DNA of 6,319 bases, from NCBI GenBank assembly GCA_014729455.1, contig WJJW01000242.1:1-6319 (forward strand). Reading direction: 5' to 3'. Below are positions 1 through 6,066 of this stretch, piece by piece (within the stretch, counting starts at the first letter, position 1; every line of letters starts with the position of its first letter). The stretch comes from Candidatus Eiseniibacteriota bacterium. GTDB lineage: Bacteria; Eisenbacteria; RBG-16-71-46; CAIMUX01; VGJL01. Position numbers and translations under genes: made by a program. The notes beneath the pieces are model-generated. The model saw only the letters and a list, made by a program, of their open reading frames with translations. It did not search any database and was not told where the DNA came from.

Positions 1-124
1 GGACGCAGGCGGGATCATGCGCGACCGGCTCGACGACCGGCGGCCTCGCCTTCGCCTCTGCGTCGGACTCGGACTCGGGCGGTCGTTCGGCGACCCGGAA
101 CTCCATCGCGGCCTGCCTCCCCAT
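1..124 (-). CDS. Probable 5' fragment of a small protein, cut by the left window edge
   Basis: An open minus-strand frame begins at ATG 124-122 and is still open at base 1, giving 41 residues. The visible part is hydrophilic and acidic, includes ESESDAEAKA and ends VVEPVAHDPACV. Third codon positions are almost all G or C, as expected for real coding DNA here, whereas the opposite strand would give an unnatural Arg-rich peptide. The frame also stays open upstream: a TTG at 151-149 would add LVFYVLAHL, a short hydrophobic stretch that could be part of a membrane anchor, and GGGGAT lies about 12 nt before that TTG. The start is therefore uncertain. The end of the fragment loosely resembles small anchored proteins with a VxDPVCG.YVP motif, but the residue after the cysteine is V rather than G and the rest is missing. 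I do not assign a function. Confidence 0.4.
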   Translation of the reverse strand, partial: MGRQAAMEFRVAERPPESESDAEAKARPPVVEPVAHDPACV

Positions 125-184
125 CAAATGCGCGAGAACGTAGAATACCAAACGATCATACGTATCCCCAAGAAGAAAACAGCG

Positions 185-196
185 AAAACCGGTTTT
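185..196. repeat. Perfect 12-bp palindrome AAAACCGGTTTT
   Basis: AAAACC is followed directly by GGTTTT, a perfect self-complementary dodecamer in the AT-richer part of the upstream region. With no spacer it cannot form a useful hairpin, so a dimeric DNA-binding protein site is the more natural reading. It lies about 61 bp upstream of ATG 124 of the minus-strand frame and 185 bp upstream of the gene at 381. Its function is inferred only. Confidence 0.35.
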
Positions 197-371
197 GGCC
201 AGTCCCCGGTTGGGACCTTCCGATAGGGCCTCCGTCCACCAGGATCGTGCCGCTCGAGTCCCCGCGACCCATGGTGATCCGGGCGCTCGTGAGGATGCGG
301 TATCATCAAGAACGGCGCTTCGACCGGTGCGTCGAGGGCCCGAACCGATAACCGGCCGCCACTGAACCTCC

Positions 372-376
372 GGAGG
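372..376 (+). promoter_or_regulatory. Shine-Dalgarno GGAGG that supports the ATG at 381
   Basis: GGAGG lies 4 nt before the ATG at 381. It is the right half of a perfect palindrome CCTCCGGAGG (367-376), so the site could pair with its own left half. It matters because it marks 381, upstream of the in-frame TGA, as a genuine translation start. No comparably placed site stands before the GTG at 534. Confidence 0.65.
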
Positions 377-380
377 CACG

Positions 381-2408
381 ATGCCCGGCAAGACCACCAC
401 CGTCGCGTTGCTCGCGCTCGCATTGCTGTTCACCGCCTCGCCGCTCCATGCGGGGGTCGAGAAGGTCCTCATCGGCGAGGACTTCGGCCACGTCCTCTGA
501 GGCTACTGCAACTGGGCCCGGTGCGGGCTCCGGGTGGTCGAGGAGGAGTTCGGTTCGGATCGATTCCTTCATTTCGAGTACCACATCGCCCATGAGTTCG
601 CCACGAGCGAGACCGTGGCCCGGGCGAACTGGTACGGTATCTCCGGTGCGCCGACCGTCCGGATCGACGGCAAGGATCAGGTCACCGGCGCCTCGGATTG
701 CGATCAGACATCGGCCGCCTACCGCGCGTTGATCCAGGATCGCCTCGATGAGACCGGCGGGATCACCCCGGTCGAGATCGAGGGGGAGTTCCTCCCGCTC
801 GAAACCGAGATCAGTGCTTCTGCGATCTTCCGGCTCGTCGACCCAGCGGACCTCGCGCCCCACAGGGCGACGATCCTCTTCTACGAGGACGACGTCGTCT
901 GGGATGGCAGACACTGGCAAGAAGTGGTCCGAAAGATCCACGATGAGACCGTGACCCTGGAAAACGTGGGTGACGAGGTTCTGGTCGAGACCACGGTTCC
1001 GGTCGATCCCTCCTGGAATGTCCGGAACATCCACGCGGTCGCCTACCTTCAGGAGACCACCGACTCGAAGCAGATCCATCAGGGAGCGCTTCTCCCGTTC
1101 GCCGACTTCGATCTGCAGCCCGAAACGGAGATCGTCTCCCTCCTCGAGGGATCGGACGAGGCGATCTACACCGGACAGATCATCAACCAGGGCGGGGAGC
1201 CCGGCCTCTTCGAGGTCGACCTGGCCGAGTTCCCCGGCGACTGGCCGACGGAGTTCTTCCTCTGCGGATCGGGACCTTTCGTCGGACCGACTCAGCTCGA
1301 GATCGAGGCGGGGGAGACCTGCAATTACGAGGTCCACGTGGCGACCGACGCCGAGCGCGACCTCCGTGCCGGCCGGTTCGAGGTCCGCTCGCTCGATACG
1401 GGCCGGTCGATGTCGCACGAGTTCCGTCTCTTCAACGGCGGAGCGTCCTTGCTCCTGGTCGACGACGACGCGTCGAACGACGACGAGATCGCGATCGTCG
1501 ATGCGCTCACGGCGAATGAGACGCTCTTCGATTCCTGGGATGTCTTCCATGACCACTACCAGTCGAGCCCCGACCTCGACGTGCTCTCCGGCTACGACGC
1601 GGTGATCTGGCAGACGGGCTTCGATCTCGCCAGCGTGATTCTCGATCGGTTCGATCGCGCGACGCTGCGCCACTACGTGGAGGCCGGAGGAAAGCTGTTC
1701 TTCACCAGTCAGAACCACCTGAACGGCGTGGAGGGCGAGGATCCCTTCACCAACGAGTCTCTCGGCGCCGCCGCCTGGTCCCTCGAGGAGGGGTACACCG
1801 CGCTCGACGGTGTCGGCGGCGATCCGATCGGGGACGGATTGCACATTGAGCTCGACTTCAACATTCCGTTCTACAACCAGGGGGACGGGCTCGTGCCGGC
1901 GGACGGCGCGGAGGAGTGCCTCGTTTCGCCGGAAGGGGCGATCGCGATGATCCGGAACGAGGTCGGTGACGAAGGACGTGCGGTCTTCATGCCCGCCGCG
2001 TTCCACGCTATCGACGCCGACGCCCCCGGGGCGGACGGTCCCGCCCTCTTGATTCAGCGAGTGCTCGACTGGCTTCTCGCTGCGGATCCGACTGCGGTTG
2101 CCGAAGCGGGATCCGGGCTCCGGATCCGGCCCGCGCTTTCGATCGCTCCCACGCCGGTCGTCGGACGCGCCAGCATCCGTCTCGATCTGACCCCGGCGAT
2201 GGCGGAAGGACCGGTCCGCCTGGATCTTCTCGATCCCGCCGGCCGGAGGGTCCGGACGTTGTGGGCCGGAACCCTCGACCCGGGGCAAACCGAGATCGAA
2301 TGGGTTCCCCGATCGGCCGGCCGACCCGCGCTCGAAAGCGGGATCTACTTCCTCCGTCTGCAGACCGTTCAGGGGGTGACGGCGGCCAAGGCCCCGCTCA
2401 TCCGCTGA
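381..2408 (+). CDS. Candidate exported selenoprotein: thioredoxin-like (UGYC, Omp28-like) + GATase-like + FlgD/Ig-like C-terminal domain
   Basis: The gene has 676 codons, reading TGA codon 40 as selenocysteine. Residues 1-24 are a signal peptide: PGKTTT, then a Leu/Ala core, with likely cleavage after LHA. Residues 26 to about 125 look like a thioredoxin fold: EDFGHVLUGYCNWARCG at 33-49 matches the usual E(E/D)FT..WCGYC pattern with U40 at the first Cys and C43 at the second. FEYH (65-68) and the cis-Pro of SGAPTVRIDG (P91) follow. This N-terminal part recalls Omp28-related proteins. A beta-rich middle (about 130-350) precedes a Rossmann-like, GATase/ThuA-type domain (about 356-566: LLLVDDD 357-363, YDAVIWQTG 405-413, GGKLFFTSQ 436-444). 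Residues about 580-675 form a FlgD/Ig-like domain (APTPVVG, LLDPAGRRVRTL, GIYFLRLQ), probably for sorting or anchoring. A periplasmic or surface thiol/selenol redox role is inferred; the substrate is unknown. Alternatives are a TGC-to-TGA sequencing error or a nonsense mutation. A caller ignoring Sec would start at GTG 534 and lose the active site. Confidence 0.82.
498..500 (+). other. In-frame TGA, probable selenocysteine codon (Sec40)
   Basis: This TGA is in the same frame as ATG 381 and the long frame ending at 2408. It is the only internal stop. It replaces the N-terminal Cys of a CxxC motif (U-G-Y-C), the position where Sec most often substitutes in thioredoxin-fold selenoproteins. Tryptophan is encoded by TGG throughout, and TGA is the genuine stop of this gene and of the beta-helix gene, so a general TGA recoding is unlikely. 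A single-base error from TGC cannot be excluded from the sequence alone. Confidence 0.8.
514..530 (+). promoter_or_regulatory. Putative bacterial SECIS hairpin just downstream of the Sec codon
   Basis: GGGCCC (514-519) pairs with GGGCTC (525-530) as 6 bp including one G-U, leaving the 5-nt loop GGTGC (520-524). The loop begins 20 nt after the TGA. In E. coli fdhF the essential GGU of the SECIS loop lies at about +19 to +21 after UGA, and here GGU is at +20 to +22. A small apical loop with G in its first positions, within roughly 16-37 nt of the UGA, is the general bacterial SECIS pattern. SelB with GTP and Sec-tRNA would bind it. An alternative fold pairs 517-521 with 530-534. Because the DNA is GC-rich, some hairpin is expected by chance, so this supports the Sec call but does not prove it. 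Confidence 0.6.
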
Positions 2409-2439
2409 TCCCCGACGCGCCGCGTCCCCTTCCGGGTTT

Positions 2440-2470
2440 CCTCGCGGTCCCTTCGCCGGGGACCGCGAGG
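2440..2470. terminator. Strong 12-bp hairpin between convergent genes, possible terminator
   Basis: CCTCGCGGTCCC (2440-2451) and GGGACCGCGAGG (2459-2470) form a perfect 12-bp stem with a 7-nt loop TTCGCCG. It starts 32 nt after the stop of the selenoprotein candidate, where a terminator is expected, and lies between convergent genes, so it could act on both strands. Neither strand has a T-run after the stem, so it is not a classical intrinsic terminator. In a GC-rich genome it may still terminate transcription or protect mRNA 3' ends. Confidence 0.55.
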
Positions 2471-2540
2471 GTCCCGTGATCCCAGCGTTGGAAGCCGTCC
2501 CCGGATCGAAACGACCAGACTCCGAGGTGGAAAGACCACC

Positions 2541-2753
2541 ATGATGCGAAACGGCAGGCTGCGGGCGATGCTGTTGCTCGCGTTTCTTTCATCGTCGCCG
2601 CCGGAGGCAGCACGCACCAGATGGGCTGCTGCGCTCCGGAATCGAACGATCTGGAACGACCGGGACGAGCGCTCGCGCTCCTTCGTTCCTCAACGGATCA
2701 CCGACACTCTCCGGACGACCGCACCGCCGCCGGCCGCGCAGCGGATGAAGTAG
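2541..2753 (+). CDS. Doubtful 70-residue ORF with a signal-peptide-like start
   Basis: ATG ATG opens a frame whose first 19 residues look like a signal peptide (MMRNGRLR, then AMLLLAFLSSS). A 5-bp hairpin (2526-2530 with 2536-2540, loop AAAGA) ends directly at the ATG, and GAGGTGG stands about 10 nt before it. After about residue 25 the sequence turns Arg-rich and featureless. The last 64 bases run antisense into the 3' end of the beta-helix gene. It could be the decayed 5' end of another secreted-protein gene, a small secreted peptide, or chance. I recognise no family. The rest of 2409-2689 holds only the hairpin described separately. Confidence 0.2.
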   Translation: MMRNGRLRAMLLLAFLSSSPPEAARTRWAAALRNRTIWNDRDERSRSFVPQRITDTLRTTAPPPAAQRMK

Positions 2754-4267
2754 ACCCCTGCCGCCACCGCGCGACCGTGGTCGTCCATCGCCTCCCACGA
2801 GAGCCGGTGCGCACCGGTGCCGAGCCGGCGCTCCGATGCGATCGTCCGGACCAGGCGTCCGGTGGAATCATAGACCCGCGCCGTAATCACGGCGGGCTCC
2901 GGCAGCTCGAGCTGAAGCGTCGTCCCGGACCGGAGAGGGTTCGGCCGCGTCTCGACCCGGATCCCGCACCACGGCCAGCCTCGCTCCGCATCCTCGATGG
3001 CCGTCGCGTCCTCGAGCCATCCGCACGCGATCGGCCCCCCGTAGGTTCCCATGTCGTTTCGGACTCCCCCTTCCGAAGGGGGGAAGCACTCGTCCTCGAA
3101 TGCACCCGCGGGGTTGCCGGCGTCGACGCAGGGGCTCTCCGGGGAGAGGTGCTTCTGCTCGTCGGCGAACACCGGATCCTTGTCGATGTTGCCGGTGCCG
3201 CTCCAACCTCCTTCCACGTCGGAATAGGTCACGGAGACCGCCGATCCCGTCGACGCCTCCAGCTTGATCGACGGATCGGGGCCGGTGTTGCCCCAGACGA
3301 TGAAGTTCTTCACGTCGGGAGGGTAGTCGCCCGGGCCCTGGTTCAGGACGTAGATCCCGCCCCCTCCGCCGGTGGCGTGGTTGTCGGCGACGGTGTTGTT
3401 CTCGAGGACCGAGAAGTCGTAGCGGATGTAGAATCCGCCACCTGCCGCAGTCGTCGTGTTGCCGATGATCCGGTTGCTTCGCACCGTCTTGCTCTCTCCG
3501 AAGGCGGCGTACCAGTTCCACAAGGTGATCCCGCCTCCTCCCCAACCATATGCCGTGTTGTTCCGCACGACGTTGTTCTCGATGACCGGTGACGAACGCA
3601 CTCCCGCGTAGATTCCTCCTCCGCTGCTCGGCGCGGTGTTCCCCTCGATCAGGTTGTTGCGGATCACGACCGTCCCGTACTCGAGCGTGCAGATCCCACC
3701 GCCCGAGTCCGCGTAGTTGTTCCGGATGATGCATTGCTCGATGATCGCCGAGGAGGAGAGGCATGCCACCCCGCCTCCCATTCCGTTGCGATTGGCGTTG
3801 GTCGACCTGTTGTTCTGGAGGAGACAGTGATGGACGTGGGGCGAGCAGGAGTCGATCCAGATCGCACCACCCCGAACCTCCGGATACGGATCCGGTGCAC
3901 GGACGTGCTCGATCCGCGCGTATCCGATCTCCGTCGAGGCCTCGGCGCCGACCAGGCTGATCCCGTGCCATTCGTGCGACGGGATCGGCTCGTCGCGGGT
4001 GAACAGGATCGAGTCGACGACCGTGCCGACGGCGAGCAACGTCCCTTCGACGAGCAGCTCGTAGCCTCCTCGGAATCGGATCGCGACGCCGGTTTCGATC
4101 GTGAGCGTCCCCCCGTCGGGGACGTTCAGGTCTCCCTCGACCCAGTAGGGGCTTCCCGCAGCATCCCAGATCCCGGTGACCGTTCCGGAAACGACCGTGC
4201 CGGCTTCGGCGGAGGCCAAACCGACGATGACGAATGCAACGAAGGAGGCGATCAGACGAGGTTTCAT
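2690..4267 (-). CDS. Secreted right-handed parallel beta-helix protein with FlgD/Ig-like C-terminal domain
   Basis: The protein has 525 residues. The chosen start is ATG 4267-4265, preceded by the purine-rich AGGGGGAAGAG and followed by a clean signal peptide (KPRLIASFVAFVIVGLASAEA, cleaved after A22); the frame is open further upstream to GTG 4351, but that adds 28 unlikely residues and lies upstream of the likely promoter. Residues 23-120 form beta-strand-rich N-terminal coils (DGGTLTIETGVAIRFRGG). Residues about 162-329 contain six rungs of 26-32 residues, each with GGG(V/I/F) and ending in N.(I/V)..N, as in PbH1/pectate-lyase-like repeats. Residues 358-410 (GNIDKDPVF, SPCVDAGNP, NDMGTYGG) match the end of this class of beta-helix proteins. 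Residues about 436-525 are a FlgD/Ig-like domain (TRPNPLRSG, YDSTGRLVRTI, GVYFIR), probably for export or anchoring. Such folds bind or cleave polysaccharides or act as surface adhesins. No catalytic residues are evident, so substrate and activity are unknown. Confidence 0.9.
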   Translation of the reverse strand: MKPRLIASFVAFVIVGLASAEAGTVVSGTVTGIWDAAGSPYWVEGDLNVPDGGTLTIETGVAIRFRGGYELLVEGTLLAVGTVVDSILFTRDEPIPSHEWHGISLVGAEASTEIGYARIEHVRAPDPYPEVRGGAIWIDSCSPHVHHCLLQNNRSTNANRNGMGGGVACLSSSAIIEQCIIRNNYADSGGGICTLEYGTVVIRNNLIEGNTAPSSGGGIYAGVRSSPVIENNVVRNNTAYGWGGGGITLWNWYAAFGESKTVRSNRIIGNTTTAAGGGFYIRYDFSVLENNTVADNHATGGGGGIYVLNQGPGDYPPDVKNFIVWGNTGPDPSIKLEASTGSAVSVTYSDVEGGWSGTGNIDKDPVFADEQKHLSPESPCVDAGNPAGAFEDECFPPSEGGVRNDMGTYGGPIACGWLEDATAIEDAERGWPWCGIRVETRPNPLRSGTTLQLELPEPAVITARVYDSTGRLVRTIASERRLGTGAHRLSWEAMDDHGRAVAAGVYFIRCAAGGGAVVRRVSVIR

Positions 4268-4335
4268 CGGCTCTTCCCCCTGTACGCCCGCGAAACCCGC
4301 GGACGGTTGGGCATGGGTACGAGGCGCGCTGGAGA

Positions 4336-4344
4336 AGTGTAGCA
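4336..4344 (-). promoter_or_regulatory. Possible extended -10 promoter for the beta-helix gene
   Basis: On the minus strand TGCTACACT has the TGn extension followed by TACACT, a 4-of-6 match to TATAAT. Transcription would start near 4329, giving a leader of about 60 nt before ATG 4267. No good -35 hexamer stands 17 bp upstream, which is tolerated with an extended -10. A start here would exclude the upstream GTG at 4351. Confidence 0.35.
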
Positions 4345-4371
4345 GATCCACGCTTTCACGCGCGATGTGAT

Positions 4372-4386
4372 ACCTTCAGTGAAGGT
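4372..4386. repeat. 15-bp inverted repeat ACCTTCA-G-TGAAGGT in the divergent promoter region
   Basis: Two perfect 7-bp arms (4372-4378 and 4380-4386) flank one base. It lies in the 155-bp gap between divergent genes, 18 nt upstream of the aminotransferase ribosome site and about 28 bp upstream of the likely -10 of the beta-helix gene. It could be an operator for a dimeric regulator serving one or both genes, or a small hairpin (6 bp, loop AGT) in the aminotransferase leader. The ACCTT...AAGGT arms recall MerR-type sites, but the spacing is shorter than usual for that family. Confidence 0.4.
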
Positions 4387-4404
4387 TCGAACAAGTACCG
4401 AACA

Positions 4405-4412
4405 GGAAGGAG
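4405..4412 (+). promoter_or_regulatory. Shine-Dalgarno GGAAGGAG deciding the aminotransferase start
   Basis: The site lies 10 nt before ATG 4423. The frame is open upstream to 4234, but those residues are antisense to the beta-helix gene's signal-peptide region and look unlike an enzyme, so 4423 is the better start. Confidence 0.75.
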
Positions 4413-4422
4413 CCAGGACCCG

Positions 4423-5910
4423 ATGTCAACTGATCCGATTGCGATGCTGAAGGAACTCCAGGAGTACGGCGGAGAACGACAGACCCCCGGACTTTCGGCG
4501 GAGACGCTTCTTCGCTTCTACGACACGGACGAGAGGCTCCGGGAGGCGATTCGCAAGGCGATTGACGCGCACCGCGCTCTCCGCGAGGAGTTCGGAGAAC
4601 TGCTTCGCCGGGACGAAGCGGAGCTCTGCGCCGAGCTGCAGACGGGCTACGTCAACTTCTATCCGGACGAGGCCCTCAATCCGTACGTCGCGATCGGCGC
4701 GTCGGGACCGTGGATCGTCACGACCCACGGTGCGGTGCTGCACGACTCGGGAGGCTACGGAATGCTCGGGCTCGGTCACGCTCCTCCCGAGCTGGTGGTC
4801 GCGCTCGGCCACACGTGGGTGATGGCGAACGTCATGAGCCCGCACTTCAGCCAGAAACGGCTCGCCGACCGTCTCAAGAAAGAGATCGGGCATACGCGCG
4901 GATCCTGTCCCTTCTCACAGTTCATCTGCATGAACAGCGGATCGGAGTCGATCAGCGTCGCCTCGCGGATCAGCGACCTCAACGCGGGCAAGCTGACCGC
5001 GTCCGGTGGCCGCCACGCGGGAAAGAAGATCAAGCAGCTTGCGCTGGAGGAGGGCTTCCACGGACGCACCTACCGAGCGGCGATGGTCTCCCACTCGACG
5101 ATCCCGACCTACGAGGAGCACCTGGCCTCCTTCCGGGATCACGACACCCTCGTCGTCGTTCCCCCGAACGACCGGAAGGCGCTGGAGGAGGCGTTCGCGA
5201 CCGCCGATCGGGAAAACGTCTTCTTCGAGGCGATGTACATGGAGCCGGTCATGGGCGAGGGCGAACCCGGGGTCGCGATCGAGCGGGAGTTCTACGATCG
5301 CGCGCGCGAGCTGACCCGCGAACGGGAGACCCTGCTGATCGTCGATTCGATCCAGGCGGCGCTCCGTGCGCAGGGGTGCCTCAGCATCGTCGACTATCCG
5401 GGCTTCGAAGGGTGCGATCCGCCCGATTGCGAGACCTACTCCAAGGCGCTGAACGCGGGGCAGTATCCGCTCTCGGTTCTCGCCCTGAACGAGCGGACCG
5501 CGGAGATCTACGTCCCGGGCGTCTACGGCAACACGATGACGACCAACCCGCGCGCTCTCGAGGTCGGATGCGCGGTTCTCGACAGCTTGACCGACAGCCT
5601 CCGCAAGAACATCCGAGATCGGGGGATCGAGCTGCGGACGAAGCTCGAGGCGCTGGCGGATGAGTTCTCCGGCGCGATCCGCAAGGTTACGGGCACCGGG
5701 CTCATCGTCTGCGTGGATCTGGACCCGAATCAGTACACGGTGGTCGGGGAGGGGGGAATGGAGCAGTTCCTCCGCCGGAACGGGATCGGGATGATCCACG
5801 GCGGGAAGAACGGAGTCCGGTTCACTCCACACTTCGCGATCCGAAGCGCGGAGGTCGATCTGATCGTCGAGACGGTCCGGGCCGGTCTGCGAGAGCTGAG
5901 GCGGAAATAG
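4423..5910 (+). CDS. Class III (acetylornithine/ornithine-type fold) PLP-dependent aminotransferase, substrate unknown
   Basis: The protein has 495 residues, is complete and has no signal peptide, so it should be cytoplasmic. Fold-type I class III features are clear: NSGSES at 171-176 (phosphate-binding loop), GFHGRTYRA at 211-219, EPVMGEGEPG at 274-283, VDSIQAALRAQG at 307-318 with D308 facing the pyridine nitrogen, TYSKALNAGQYPLSV at 338-352 with K341 as the Schiff-base lysine, and GNTMTTNPRA at 369-378. The usual DE(V/I)Q.G.GRTG box is replaced by DSIQAALRAQG, so this is not a standard ArgD, GabT or BioA. An N-terminal extension (1 to about 75) precedes the GPWIVTTHGAVLHDSGGYGMLG block at 95-116. 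At 495 residues it is longer than typical class III enzymes of about 400-450. The donor and acceptor cannot be read from the sequence. It ends in TAG and is followed by 156 bp before the next gene, so an operon is possible but not shown. Confidence 0.9.
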   Translation: MSTDPIAMLKELQEYGGERQTPGLSAETLLRFYDTDERLREAIRKAIDAHRALREEFGELLRRDEAELCAELQTGYVNFYPDEALNPYVAIGASGPWIVTTHGAVLHDSGGYGMLGLGHAPPELVVALGHTWVMANVMSPHFSQKRLADRLKKEIGHTRGSCPFSQFICMNSGSESISVASRISDLNAGKLTASGGRHAGKKIKQLALEEGFHGRTYRAAMVSHSTIPTYEEHLASFRDHDTLVVVPPNDRKALEEAFATADRENVFFEAMYMEPVMGEGEPGVAIEREFYDRARELTRERETLLIVDSIQAALRAQGCLSIVDYPGFEGCDPPDCETYSKALNAGQYPLSVLALNERTAEIYVPGVYGNTMTTNPRALEVGCAVLDSLTDSLRKNIRDRGIELRTKLEALADEFSGAIRKVTGTGLIVCVDLDPNQYTVVGEGGMEQFLRRNGIGMIHGGKNGVRFTPHFAIRSAEVDLIVETVRAGLRELRRK

Positions 5911-6066
5911 ATCCGGCCCCGGCGGTCCGGGCGTCGAGCGCTTGACGACCGATTCGATCGCCCAGTATTCGTCATCCATCGAGCTACGCTCTGTGGCCTT
6001 GGCGGCCGTACAAGCATCCATGGGGCGCGAGGTGTCACCGAAGACGGAACAAAGCGAGGGAGCCCC
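5911..6066 (+). promoter_or_regulatory. Intergenic region with a possible promoter for the right-edge gene
   Basis: TTGACG (5942-5947) matches a -35 in 5 of 6 positions. TATTCG (5966-5971), 18 bp further on, is a weak -10. The only hairpin after the aminotransferase stop is 5 bp (5918-5922 with 5927-5931, loop CGGT) with no T-run, so no convincing terminator is seen. A 16-residue ORF (6020-6070) overlaps the next start and is described under findings. GAGGGAG (6056-6062) is the ribosome site of the next gene. Confidence 0.35.

Larger units (their letters stand above)
125..380. promoter_or_regulatory. Putative divergent control region between the left-edge gene and the selenoprotein gene
   Basis: No convincing gene is seen here. 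Bases about 125-200 are clearly richer in A and T than the surroundings, as is usual for promoters in GC-rich genomes. On the minus strand TATGAT (160-155) resembles a -10 box, but the hexamer 17 bp upstream is a poor -35. If it is used, the minus-strand gene would start at ATG 124 with a leader of about 25 nt. On the plus strand TATCAT (302-307 region) is a weak -10 candidate for the gene at 381. The hexamer CCGGTT occurs at 189-194 and again at 206-211. Longer frames overlapping this region look like shadows. Confidence 0.35.

Noticed and set aside
498..500. TGA as evidence of an alternative genetic code
   Set aside because: TGA also terminates this gene and the beta-helix gene, and no other internal TGA is seen in the real frames. 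A general reassignment does not fit, and a local Sec codon does.
306..2288. Long minus-strand open frame (660 codons) opposite the selenoprotein candidate
   Set aside because: Its translation is an Arg/Asp/Val-rich shadow with no domain, caused by GC-rich codon structure. The plus-strand frame has a signal peptide, recognisable domains and a ribosome site.
498..2408. Pseudogene made by a nonsense mutation
   Set aside because: The frame before and after the TGA is intact, codon use is normal over 635 further codons, and the stop falls exactly on a catalytic Cys position with a SECIS-like hairpin. It remains possible but less likely.
3361..3860. CRISPR-like or DNA repeat array within the beta-helix gene
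   Set aside because: The recurring CCGCC(T/C)CC segments encode the GGG of protein rungs. Spacing and flanking bases vary, so it is protein repetition and not a DNA repeat array.
4268..4351. Upstream GTG start of the beta-helix protein
   Set aside because: It would put 28 polar residues before a good signal peptide and lies upstream of the likely -10 box. ATG 4267 has its own ribosome site.
4234..4422. Longer N-terminus of the aminotransferase
   Set aside because: These 63 codons are antisense to the beta-helix gene's start and promoter region and have no enzyme-like character. GGAAGGAG before 4423 marks the true start.
5913..5931. Intrinsic terminator after the aminotransferase
   Set aside because: The stem is only 5 bp with no T-run, which is expected by chance in DNA this GC-rich.
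4915..6021. Long minus-strand frame opposite the aminotransferase
   Set aside because: It is a shadow frame: no ribosome site, no recognisable domain, and low-complexity charged content opposite a well-conserved enzyme.
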